The notes under the pieces are model-generated. The model did no database searches and was not told the origin of the DNA. It saw only the letters and a list, made by a program, of their open reading frames with translations. Shown here one piece after another: positions 9,600 to 18,777 of a stretch of DNA of 35,431 bases. Every line of letters begins with the position of its first letter. Position 1 is the stretch's first letter. The position numbers were made by a program, and so were the translations under genes. The DNA comes from Nitrospirota bacterium (GTDB lineage Bacteria > Nitrospirota > Nitrospiria > SBBL01 > JAADHI01). The stretch lies in contig JAJDBX010000068.1 in NCBI GenBank assembly GCA_029261135.1, positions 1 through 35,431 of the forward strand, read 5' to 3'.

Positions 9600-10607
9600 T
9601 TATTCGGGCCTGGGGAAAATCGTATTGAGTCCACTTGAAAAAGGTTGCTGGTTATTCCAGCGCTCCCACACGATGGGAGTCAGCTGAAAACCTAAGGCTC
9701 CATGGTCTGGAATTTGTGGACGGGTCAAAGCAGGGGAACCTGTTCCTCCGCTACATCCTCCTCGTGTTCCCGAACTATTTTGAAATCTGCCTGCCGCCCC
9801 TTCCAGTCTGCCCGTCGGGTCTCCAAAATCTCCACAGCGACTAAAAGAGGTAATCTGCCCATTGGCAGGATCAATAATCTTAACCATTTCCATATCCCCC
9901 CAGAAATCGACGGTGCCTTCCGGATGAACCAGTGCAAATGGACTATTGGCGGGAATAGAAAGTACCGTTTCATGAGACAGATCACTTTCCCCTAGAGTAA
10001 AACCGGCTTGCCCTACATCCATCGACATCAGTCCGCTAAAACTGGTGGTCCAAACGCCGATATCCTGTCGCACCAACACATTTCCCCTTGCTGAATCAAT
10101 AAAGGGGATTTGTCTGAAATGAATGTCAATCTGGTTCAACCCGCCGGTCAATGGGGCCACCTTGGATTCAACCAAGTCAAAGTGCATTTGAATCGGTTGT
10201 CGAAACCCGTTCAGCAATGTGGTACTCGAGAGACCGACCGCAGGTAGGCTCAAAACCTGCTTGAAAATCAAGTTCCCTTCCAAATTGTTTGACAATCTGT
10301 TCCCGGAGATCACATAACTTTCAAGCGATATTTCTGAGGTATCTATTTTCTGATGAAAAAAAACATCGCCCGTATCAAGGGTCACACGTTGTTGAAGGAA
10401 TCCAACCCCCTCAATCACGGCGTCCACTTGCACCCCTGTCAAGGTATCGGGATTCACCCCCCATGGTGCAGGAGCATCTGAAGGGAGAGGACCATTAGAG
10501 GATGCGGGAATCTGGGCGTAAAGACTTGAAAGCCCTATTAAATTGATACTTAAAAAAAAGAATAAATAGACGAAAAGATTTTTTTGCAAGAAATTGGGAA
10601 AAACCAT
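9600..10607 (-). CDS. Secreted protein of unknown function
   Basis: This 335-residue protein has an N-terminal signal peptide (hydrophobic core FVYLFFFLSINLIGLSSL, then a YAQ cleavage-like site near residue 31). The mature part is rich in predicted beta strand (repeated patterns such as TLDTGDVFF, ISLESYVISG, NVLVRQDIGVWTT) and contains two cysteines in a Gly/Ser-rich stretch near residues 255-285. It fits an exported or surface beta-structured protein. No known domain is recognised. It stands alone between the converging oxoprolinase unit and a gene remnant, with no obvious partner. Confidence 0.6.
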   Translation of the reverse strand: MVFPNFLQKNLFVYLFFFLSINLIGLSSLYAQIPASSNGPLPSDAPAPWGVNPDTLTGVQVDAVIEGVGFLQQRVTLDTGDVFFHQKIDTSEISLESYVISGNRLSNNLEGNLIFKQVLSLPAVGLSSTTLLNGFRQPIQMHFDLVESKVAPLTGGLNQIDIHFRQIPFIDSARGNVLVRQDIGVWTTSFSGLMSMDVGQAGFTLGESDLSHETVLSIPANSPFALVHPEGTVDFWGDMEMVKIIDPANGQITSFSRCGDFGDPTGRLEGAAGRFQNSSGTRGGCSGGTGSPALTRPQIPDHGALGFQLTPIVWERWNNQQPFSSGLNTIFPRPE

Positions 10608-10724
10608 TAGTACTGTGCCAATTTTGTATCATAAAAAAGACTGACAATATTGCTCATCTGGGCTTCTAACATTTTATGATAATAAGTTCAAGCCAGAAAG
10701 CGCCTCAAGCCAGAAAAAAAGAGC

Positions 10725-11075
10725 TTATCTTAAGGCCATTTTGATTGCCATCTTAGGAGATTCTTTAATACTCATCTTGATTCTGCCCCGGTCATTCCCA
10801 AACAACAATAAAACAGTACTGTATTTTTTCTCGGTGATTTCAATCTGAAACCCGTCTTCTACGGCATGATCGTTGAGTAGTTCTAATTTAGAAGGAGGGA
10901 GGCCCAACTGCTTTTCAAGCCCGAGTTGATCAGGCCGAGACTGCCCACGGTTTTATTGGTCTTCGCAACATCCAAAGGCGTGTAAGTAAACTCCGGAATC
11001 GAAATAAAAAGGAAAAGCGGAGGATCTTGGTTCAAAAAATAATCGAAGGAAATGTTCAGCCTTCGTCAGAAGAAA
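10725..11075 (-). pseudogene. Remnant of an unrecognised gene, frameshifted
   Basis: One minus frame gives a stretch with FLNQDPPLFLFISIPEFTYTP and GSLGLINSG. A shift near 10920 into another frame continues as LGLPPSKLELLNDHAVEDGF to a stop at 10725. The upstream side ends at a stop with no usable start. The two pieces read smoothly as one protein of about 115 residues, so this is probably a 5'-truncated, frameshifted gene. No function can be assigned. The alternative is that only a 60-residue protein from 10907 is made. Confidence 0.3.
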
Positions 11076-11130
11076 ACCACATCGTGCTTTGCATCGCCTC
11101 ATTCCATTCACACAGAAGGCTTGACGGATT

Positions 11131-12889
11131 CTATTTTGAAGTTTTCGTGGAATACTGTTTTAAGAAAGCAGTGGCTTGATCACTCGGCAAGGGTTTACTA
11201 TAGAGAAATCCCTGAATATGAGGACAGCCCTGTTCTACAATCATCGCTTGTTGGGATTCGGTTTCGACCCCTTCTGCAATCACGGATAAGTGGAGTGTTT
11301 TTGCCATGGCAATAATGGCGGCCACAATCGCCACACTGTCGGGGCTGCTTGTCATATCTTGAATAAAGGATCGGTCGATCTTGATGCGGTCAATCGGGAA
11401 TTTCTTTAAATAAGCCAATGAAGAATACCCTGTACCAAAATCGTCAATGGCAAATTGAATCCCCATCGCTTTGAGTTCATTTAATATATCAATTGTGACT
11501 TCCGTTTTTTGCATAATGACATTTTCTGTGATTTCAAGTTCGAGCCATCGTGCCTCCAAGCCAGACTGAGAGAGCGCATCTTTCACAGATTGAACCAGGT
11601 TATATTCATTAAATTGTCGCGCGGAAAGGTTAATTGCAATATGTCCGGGTGAGAGACCGGCATCCTGCCAAGCCTTATTTTGAGCGCAGGCCATATTTAA
11701 TAACCATGTTCCTATGGGGAGAATCAGTCCCGTGTCTTCCGCAATCGGGATGAACTTTGAAGGCGCGACCAGCCCGAGCCCTGGATGATTCCATCGCATC
11801 AGTGCTTCCATCCCGGTTATTTTCCCGGTCTGAGAATCTATTTGGGGTTGATAATAAAGCATCAATTCATCTTGTGCTAAGGCATTGTGAAGATGGTTTT
11901 CGAGGGTGAGTTTTTCAAGAGCGCTTGCATTCATCGAACTTTTGTAAAATTGGTAGTTGTTTTTCCCAAGTGATTTTGCGTGATACATCGCTGCATCTGC
12001 ATTTTTAATGCATAGTATCTCCATCAGTACCATCCGTGGGACAGATTGCTATGCCAATACTGGCTCTCACAAAGACTTCTCTCCCACCAAGTAAAATTGG
12101 GGTATTAAATCCCTCCAGAATGCGTTCTGCGACTTTTTCAGCGCCTTTTGCTTCGTCAATTTCAGTGAGTAGTATCATAAACTCATCTTCACCGAAACGG
12201 GCGACCGCTTCTTTTTCATCCCCCTTGACGTTCCGAGAAACCGCGTCACTTAATCGAACGGATCGGATTAAAAGCTCAGAAATACCTTGCAATAATTCAT
12301 CTCCGACAGCTTGTCCAAAGGTCGCGTTCACACGCTTAAAATTATCAACATCAATAAAAAGTACCGCAGCCATTCTCTTGTAGCGATTACATTGTTCAAG
12401 GGCATACTTCAGGTTGTCTCGAAACAACACACGGTTGGGCAGTTTAGTCAGGTTATCGTAAAAAGCCATCTTCCTAATTTGAGCTTCAGCGGTTTTTTGT
12501 TCGATGGCATAACGGATGGCACGTTCCAGCATTGCAGTATTAAACTCGCCTTTAACTAAATAGTCAGAGGCACCCGCTTCCATGGCCTCCAAATCTGTTT
12601 CTTGGCTGTCCTGATCTGTCAATAATATAAATGGCATGGTGCAGCCTGAATCGATCGCTTGACGCATCAAAGAAATGCCTGTCATCTTCCCGAGACGATA
12701 GTCAAGCAATATAATGTCGTATTCCTTGCTTTCGATCACATTGAATGCTTCATCACATCTTGAGACCCATTCAATGATGTAGGTTTTTCCCTTAACATCG
12801 GATAGAAGATCACGTGTCACAATAAAGTCATCTTCATCATCTTCAACCAGCAATAATTTTATAGGGTCATTATTCATCTGTCTCGACAC
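11131..12889 (-). pseudogene. REC-GGDEF-EAL cyclic-di-GMP signalling protein, frameshifted
   Basis: Two overlapping frames (12889-12005 and 12033-11131) encode one response regulator of about 585 residues. The REC domain spans about 1-125, with acidic pocket VEDDEDD and phospho-acceptor Asp in IILLDYRLG. The GGDEF domain spans about 140-290, and the EAL domain is in the second frame. The GGDEF signature reads RFGEDEF, with the second glycine replaced by glutamate, so diguanylate cyclase activity is doubtful. The EAL domain keeps its catalytic set: MEALMRW, LELEITEN, IDDFGTGYSSL, KIDRSF, IAEGVE, QGFLYSKPL, so it looks like a phosphodiesterase. The break is near 12010, within the conserved KNADAAMYHAK junction, where the first frame ends GDTMH-stop. 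It starts three bases after the upstream response regulator gene, so it is the last gene of the signalling operon. Confidence 0.8.
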
Positions 12890-12892
12890 TTT

Positions 12893-13338
12893 TTATGAAG
12901 GGAGTTTAACAATATTAAACCAGTAGCGATCCTGCACTTTCATCACTTCAACCAATCCATCAAAGGCGACCGGCTTCGATATAAATGAATTCACCCCTAA
13001 ATCATAAGTCCGATGAATGTCTTCCTCTGCTTGTGATGTGGTCAGCACGACAACCGGAATATCCATTAGATCCGCATCCGCCTTAATTTCTTTGAGCACT
13101 TCACGCCCATCCATTTGGGGCATATTGAGATCCAGTAAAATCAAACAGGGGCGGGGTGCATTCGTCCCTTCTGCATATTTTCCCTGATGACCTAAAAATT
13201 CAATAGCTCCACCCCATCTTCGACAAAATACAGATCACTGACCAGCTTCGCATCTTCCAAAGCATCTCTTGCCATAAGGCGATCGTCTTCGTCGTCATCC
13301 GCCATCAATATAGAAACAATTTGTCCTGTTTTCTCCAT
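12893..13338 (-). pseudogene. Single-domain response regulator (Rcp1-like), frameshifted
   Basis: The gene starts at ATG 13338, inside the end of the histidine kinase gene (44-base overlap). The first frame reads ILMADDDEDDRLMARDALE and ELLNF, then stops at a TAG. The other frame carries on with GHQGKYAEG, the phospho-acceptor Asp in LILLDLNMPQMDG, VVVLTTSQAEED and the lysine in FISKPV. The join is at a run of five A's at 13194-13198 (TTTTTAGG on the coding strand). One extra T would restore the protein, so this is a homopolymer indel. The intact product would be about 148 residues, a receiver domain without output domain, the type usually paired with phytochrome-like kinases. No unbroken version is visible. 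Confidence 0.75.
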
Positions 13339-14933
13339 TGGTCACCACCGCTCCTATTTGTTCTAAGCGGAGTGAAACAATAAATGACGCCCCTTCTCCA
13401 GGGGCACTCTTTGCGGTAATATTCCCAGAGTGACGGTCTGCAATCTTTTTGCAGATCGAAAGCCCGATGCCCGTTCCTTCATATTCACTCTTACCATGTA
13501 ACCCTTCGAAAACACCGAAAATACGGTCAATATATTTCTTTTCGAAACCAATGCCATTGTCTTCTACGGTAATCTGGCATACCTTACGATCCGTTGTGCC
13601 TGATTCTATTCTGTGATCAGGGGAAATTTCGCAAAAAACATTTATAATCGGCGATTCTCCAGGACGGCTAAATTTCAGGTCATTTCCAATCAAATTTTGG
13701 AGTAATTGTCGCACCTGTAATGGATCAGTAGTGAAGATCGGCATCTCACCGATCTTCACTTGTGCCTTTGTTTGATCGATCCGTATTTCCAGGTCAGATA
13801 AAACTTCGTGAACCACTTTGGCAATATCCACTACTTCAAAAGGAGAGGAGACCCTTAATCAAGTCCTCCATTCGAACGGCGGCATTGCGCATTCTATCGA
13901 GATAGTCACCCCCTTGTTCACCTAGAACATCCCCCCACTTGTTTTTCAGCCGATCCCCGAAAGCCATCACCTTGCGTACAGGTTCTTGCAGGTCATCTGA
14001 CGCAACATGGGAAAATTCAACGAGTTCTTTATTACTTTCGGAAAGTCGCTCCGTAAAAGCTTTCAAGTCAAACTCTGCTTTCTTGAGTTCAGAAATATCC
14101 TGTGCCACACAAACAATCCCTTCAAGCATTCCATTGCCATCATGCATCACAGATCCTGAGAAAAATACCGGAATAAACTCCCTTTTTTTGTTAAGGATAT
14201 CTTTTCTCTGAAAAGGTTTGATGTTACATATTTCCTCATCTTCCAAACCTTCCAAGTGGCTACCCCCCCTTGAATCAGGATATCTGTCGGTTTTCCAATT
14301 AACTCGTCTTCACTGTAGACCAGTAAATCACAGGTGGCTTTATTCGCCATTTTCATTTCACCATCGGGAGAGAGAACGATCAACATGTTCAGCATGTATG
14401 TTGTGAATCAACACATGGGAAACTTTTTTGTCTTCATCATAAACAGGGCAATAAACATTAACGAGCGGTTCCCCGAACTCATTCCGAATCCGCTCCTGAT
14501 AAGTACAGGACTGTCCCCCCAAGGACTTCAAAAAGAGCGGGTCTTGTGAAAATTCTCGCATTTCTTCGGAACCATAAACCGCATGACGTGCCACCCTGGC
14601 CATCTCCCGGCCATTCTGACCAACGAGAGAAGATTCGCGATAGATAATGTTTGAATTTAAAAAGACTTGCAGGGTTTGCCGTGAATCTCCTTTGTATAAA
14701 TGGATAAGAGAAGAGAGATTCATGCTCAGGTCTTTGACCCGCTGTTCATGGAAACTGAGAAAAGAATCGATTAATGAGATCGCTTGACGTGTTCTCACCT
14801 TTCGAATCGTGGTATTGCTGTCTTGAATAAAAGATGCCTTGATTTGATCGCTTAAGAGACCCGACAGAACAAGAGACACAGCCACCAAAGAAACCATTAA
14901 AATCAACAATCGGGTACGGATTTTCATGGACAA
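13295..14933 (-). pseudogene. PAS-containing sensor histidine kinase, three frame breaks
   Basis: Four successive minus-strand frames make up one membrane histidine kinase. The N-terminus has a transmembrane helix (LLILMVSLVAVSLVLSGLL) and an extracytoplasmic sensor region with a cysteine-containing loop. A PAS domain follows (MLNMLIVLSPDGEMKMANKA), then HisKA with the phospho-histidine in FSHVASDDLQEPVRK. The ATPase has N-box LLQNLIGNDLKF, VEDNGIGF and GTGIGLSICKKI. Breaks: about 14358-14395 between sensor and PAS, a run of seven C's at 14263-14269 inside PAS, and 13831-13850 after LLSF. At the last break the usual SRVTTKAK-like linker is missing before PFEVVDIAK, which looks like a deletion of about 26 bases. 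The response regulator start overlaps the kinase end. Confidence 0.8.
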
Positions 14934-15242
14934 TCTCTTATTTCAATGTCTCGCGCTTCACCTCAATAACCGCTTTCTTCTCTTGGATAACAAGAAATCT
15001 GGAGGGAACGAAGGTCTCCCTTTAAGAGGATGAGATTCATTCTGGGATCGAATACATCGATACCAGGATGGGAAATTATGAGTCTGCTCGAAGCCATAGA
15101 CTACCCCTTATATTCAATAAAACTTACCATTTATTCCTATCTCGTCAAGTTTCACCCTAACTCAGTACTGATCGTTTAACACGAATCTTTTTTGGATAAA
15201 ATGGGGTTTATTTTTGAATTCTTGAAGGAAGGGATTCTATTA

Positions 15243-15815
15243 CTATCGGAGTTCGGAAAGCGGAATATAGATTCTTATAATATAAAGAAGATCAAGATCC
15301 ACAATTTCAACAAGACATCGGTTTTTTTGAGCAATGATTTCAACAGATGCGATCTGACCTGCCGTGATATTTTCTATCATATTTTTTACTTTGATCGCCG
15401 TGCTTTCCTCCATGAACAGGTGTAAGCCCATCGGTGGCGGGCTGCCGCTCGCTTCTGCTTTTTCACGGAGCGCTTAAAAAAATTCAAGCGCAAAACCATG
15501 GCAGTTGCTCTCTGTGGAAACGGCAAACCCAGCATCACGCAAGGCTTGTTTGCATTGATCAGGTGTCGCCAATCCGCATCACATCGTAAAGTCCAAAAGA
15601 GGCGCCTGAGTGTAACACGCGATATTTTTCGCTAAAGAGCTGGGCTTTATTTTCAATATTCATGCTCGCGTGCATCGCGAAAGCACCATCGAATGTCTCA
15701 CCTTTAAAAGGCATGGAAAGTGCGTCCCCGTGATGAAGGGTGATCTGCTGATCCAGCCCCACCCAAGCACAGAGCGTCTTTCCTGTTTCAATGTTCTGAT
15801 ACCGCTTTACCCTCT
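15243..15815 (-). pseudogene. SAM-dependent methyltransferase (type 11-like), heavily decayed
   Basis: The recognisable core is CAWVGLDQQITLHHGDALS, then MPFKGETFDGAFAMHASMNI, YRVLHSGASFGLYDVMRIGD. This matches the second half of the Rossmann-fold methyltransferase domain. The first half, including the SAM-binding VLDxGxGxG loop, is missing. After RIGD the frame jumps (near 15570) to KQALRDAGFAVSTESNCHGFALEF. A run of T's near 15473-15480 then gives another break before LREKAEASG and a tail ending at 15243. It cannot bind SAM as it stands. A plus-strand reading across the same DNA has no family support. Confidence 0.65.
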
Positions 15816-15857
15816 GACATCATTAATTTTCTTTGTTATTGGATGCAATGATTTCCA

Positions 15858-16259
15858 TCAACAGCCGGACCAGATCAATTCCACCCGAATGCCACTGGGT
15901 TCATAGCAGATCATATGCTTTGCCGGCCCCTCCCTGAGGCATTCAGGCGAGAACTCTATTTTCACTTCATGCTTCACCAGCTTGTCATAAATATGATTTA
16001 GATCAGATTCACTTTCAAGCTCAAATGCAACATGATGCAAGCCAATATTACGAAAGCGATCAAAAGCTGTTGGGGGTTCTTCTTTATTTTTCCAAAGCGT
16101 CACCATGACACGACCGTCACTGACAAATATCGCCGGGGACGCATTATCCCTTCTCACCTCTTTCCATCCAAGCAGCGAAGTAAAAAAAGATGCGCTTTCC
16201 TCGAGCTTCGATACGGTAAGGCCGATATGATGCGTACCTTTAGTGACTGCCTCAGTCAT
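15858..16259 (-). CDS. VOC (glyoxalase-fold) protein
   Basis: This 133-residue protein is a single vicinal-oxygen-chelate domain with two beta-alpha-beta-beta-beta modules. The first module begins HHIGLTVSKLEESASFFTSL and the second begins GLHHVAFELESESDL, with the end motif GPAKHMICYEPSGIRVEL. Candidate metal ligands are His in HHIGL and LHHVAF and Glu in RVEL, at the usual places. Such enzymes include glyoxalase I, dioxygenases and fosfomycin-type resistance proteins, and the substrate is not predictable. The ATG at 16259 has an AGGA site six bases upstream. The gene is intact although both neighbours are broken. Confidence 0.8.
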   Translation of the reverse strand: MTEAVTKGTHHIGLTVSKLEESASFFTSLLGWKEVRRDNASPAIFVSDGRVMVTLWKNKEEPPTAFDRFRNIGLHHVAFELESESDLNHIYDKLVKHEVKIEFSPECLREGPAKHMICYEPSGIRVELIWSGC

Positions 16260-16355
16260 GATTTTCCTTGAATAGAACGCAAAATCTCACTAGTTTCCAA
16301 AAGGGAGCTGCAGTGAAACGAAATCCAGATTTTGGAAATCAAATGAAGCGTATCA

Positions 16356-17169
16356 TTAATACTCTATTAATTTCTTTACCAAGTCCTCATCTCTCCCCCG
16401 AACCAAAGATATTTTTTGTGGTTTTTTGTTAGGCATAAAATTAAATCCTGTTTGTTCGAAAGGAAATCCCCAAGACTCATCTATATTTCCTTTAAACTTT
16501 CTATCCAGTTTATACATTGTCATCTTCCCAAGAGGGTCATCGTCCCGGGATTGACCGGTATTATATATAGTCATGAAATCTCGAAAATCCTCACGATGCA
16601 AACAAAACCCTTCCAAAACTCCCATTACAGTTACATTACCTTTAGGATAATTTTCAATTTTTTCCTCAGTATTTATGGTCTCACCGATTAAATGGCCTCG
16701 AACGGCTTGAAGGTCATGATAGCTCTAGCCGTCCATAATAATTTCGTTGCCCTTTGTGATGTGATCATAGGGAATTGGAGTTGGTTTATGTTGTGGATGA
16801 AAAGATTTTAGCTCAATTAAATATTTATTATTTTTCTGCACCAAAAGATCACAATTCTTGCTATCTTTATTTATCCCCTGAGGCTCATATACTATTTGTG
16901 ATTCAGGCCAAATATTTTGAATATAATTTATCACTTTTAATTCAAAAATATGATTTTCAAGGAGACGATATGTAACCTTTTCTCTTTCTACAGCCACGCT
17001 GTAGTGACTCAAGTTTCTTAAAGCACTTGAAAATATTCTTAACATCCTGACAATTATCACGTAGCCTAAAAATTTCTTCGATGGAATCGCGAGGAAAATT
17101 CGAAATTTTTCTGGCAATTTCGTTCATATAGATATCCATATCTTGACCCAACATATATTTACAGCCCAA
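16356..17169 (-). pseudogene. Unknown protein with PD-(D/E)XK-like motif; frameshift plus in-frame TAG
   Basis: The N-terminal frame from ATG 17169 (DMDIYMNEIARKISNF) shifts near 17000 to a frame reading TYRLLENHIFELKVINYIQ. That frame contains CDLLVQKNNKYLIELKSFHP, a D-x(n)-ExK pattern like the PD-(D/E)XK nuclease fold. It then meets a TAG at 16725-16727. Reading through the stop in the same frame gives a smooth continuation (SYHDLQAVRGHLIGETIN) into the segment starting at 16625 and ending at 16356. The original protein was therefore about 270 residues with two inactivating changes, the second probably TGG to TAG. The nuclease assignment rests on the short motif only. A shorter protein from 16625 might still be made. 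Confidence 0.55.
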
Positions 17170-17304
17170 TTACAGTATTTTTTTACGCCTATATTTTTTA
17201 GATAATCCCTTTCACCTTAAAAATCAAATAATGATAGGAAAAGAAGATTCATTGGGTTCTGGTCAATACGGCGAAGATAACAAACCCGAATTTGCTTCCC
17301 ATCC

Positions 17305-17730
17305 CTAACCATCAACCTTCGGCATTTCACGCATCTGTTTTTTCTTTTGAATCCGCTTTTTTTTCTCAAGCTCTCGTTCACGAACCGCACGCGATTTCTT
17401 TGTGGGAACACGCCGTTTCGCCACAGCATTCAGTTTTTTTAAACGTGTCATCAAGCGCTCAAAGGCTTTGTCTTTATTCCGCAACTGCGAACGAGACTCC
17501 GTCGCCGTCACCGTCACCCCTGAAGGCTTGTGCACAATGCGGATACCCGAATCCGTCACATTGCGATGCTGTCCCCCCGGCCCGCTCGCACGAAAAGTAT
17601 GAATGATGACCTCATTTTTGAGATCTTCCAAAGTGATGGAATAACGTGGACGTGCTTGATCCCCTCCGCTGGATTGCACGGCTTTTTGGGGGGGTGAAGA
17701 TTTGGATTGATATTCTTCTGATTCAGTCAT
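17305..17730 (-). CDS. arfB: ArfB-like peptidyl-tRNA hydrolase / release-factor-like protein
   Basis: This 141-residue protein carries the class I release factor catalytic motif in RASGPGGQHRNVTDSGIRI (about residue 53) but lacks the codon-recognition domains. It ends in a long Lys/Arg-rich tail (KKSRAVRERELEKKKRIQKKKQ). This is the layout of ArfB (YaeJ/ICT1), which frees ribosomes stalled on mRNAs without stop codons: the tail enters the empty mRNA channel and GGQ hydrolyses the peptidyl-tRNA. The N-terminal 30 residues are polar and variable. There is no strong ribosome site before the ATG. Other small GGQ proteins of the prfH type are possible. The gene symbol is by family resemblance. Confidence 0.75.
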   Translation of the reverse strand: MTESEEYQSKSSPPQKAVQSSGGDQARPRYSITLEDLKNEVIIHTFRASGPGGQHRNVTDSGIRIVHKPSGVTVTATESRSQLRNKDKAFERLMTRLKKLNAVAKRRVPTKKSRAVRERELEKKKRIQKKKQMREMPKVDG

Positions 17731-17858
17731 TACAATTTTTCAAGGAAGCTCTGTTTAAAGATCATAACAAAACAAAGCACTTCTTTCATCTCTCCCTCAA
17801 AGGGTGATAAAATCCATCGATATCATTGATTTTCGTTCAATAAAAAGGAGTTCCGCTT

Positions 17859-18758
17859 ATTTCTGAAAAACGAAGTGGATTTAATTCAAACCTTTCTCAG
17901 GTTCAAAAAGTCCTCGTCATCATTCTTTTTCTCAACATTGCGACGGCAGCGGCAAAGACAATGTGGGGCTATTTCAGCAACTCGATCAGTATGCAAGCGG
18001 ATGGCATACACTCCTTTCTGGATGCATCATCCAACGTGACCGGCCTCGTGGGGGTTTGGTTTGCCTCACATCCCCCGGATGATGAACACCCTTACGGCCA
18101 TCGAAAATTTGAAACCTTTGCAGCTTTTTGCATCTCCGTTTTTCTATTCATCGGATGTTTTAAAGTCTTAGAATCAAGTTATCTCCGGCTTCAAGACGGC
18201 ACTCCGGTTGAAGTCACCCCCATCAGTTTTGCCATCATGCTCCTGACCTTGGTCATTAATATTTTTATCACCCGTTATGAAAAAAAAGAAGGCGCCCGCC
18301 TACGCAGCGAGGTCTTGATCGCAGATGCACAGCATACCAAAAGCGATATTTTTGTCTCACTCTCCGTAATTGGCAGCCTGATCGCCAGCCGACTCGGCTA
18401 CCCCATACTGGATCCCTTAATTGCATTGGGCATCGCCTTCGTTATCGGAAAAGTGGGTTGGGACATTTTATCTGAAAGCTCAAAAGTACTGACCGACTCT
18501 TCCAGAATTGATGCCGAAGAAATTTACACCTTGCTCATGCAAGTGCAAGGGGTCGAAACCTGCCACGCCATTCGAACACGCGGCAGCATGAGTTATGTCC
18601 ATGTGGATCTTCATGTTCACGTGAACCCACAAAAGTCGATAGAAGCAGCGCACGAGCTAGCGCACGAGGTGGAAGAGGTCATTATGAATCAATTCCCTGA
18701 AGTGGCCGAGGTCATTGTGCATCTCGAACCCCATCTCCCCAATCTCAAAAACGATTAA
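17859..18758 (+). CDS. Cation diffusion facilitator (CDF) metal transporter, probable ATT start
   Basis: This CDF family protein exports divalent metals (Zn, Fe, Mn, Cd) against a proton gradient at the inner membrane. It shows the metal-site helix ADGIHSFLDASSNV, the HPYGHRKFET motif, the second metal-site helix region VLIADAQHTKSDIF, and the cytoplasmic C-terminal domain with HAIRTRGSMSYVHVDLHVHV. The first ATG (17961) would cut off most of helix 1. The frame is open upstream and continues the family pattern (KVLVIILFLNIATAAAKTMWG). The only sensible start is ATT at 17859, eight bases after AAGGAG. No ATG, GTG or TTG lies in that stretch before the stop at 17841. The predicted length of 299 residues fits the family. 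It is first in a run with pdxA, rsmA, ftsK and lolA. Confidence 0.85.
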   Translation: MSEKRSGFNSNLSQVQKVLVIILFLNIATAAAKTMWGYFSNSISMQADGIHSFLDASSNVTGLVGVWFASHPPDDEHPYGHRKFETFAAFCISVFLFIGCFKVLESSYLRLQDGTPVEVTPISFAIMLLTLVINIFITRYEKKEGARLRSEVLIADAQHTKSDIFVSLSVIGSLIASRLGYPILDPLIALGIAFVIGKVGWDILSESSKVLTDSSRIDAEEIYTLLMQVQGVETCHAIRTRGSMSYVHVDLHVHVNPQKSIEAAHELAHEVEEVIMNQFPEVAEVIVHLEPHLPNLKND

Positions 18759-18777
18759 AACAGGAGAAAGACTTAAA

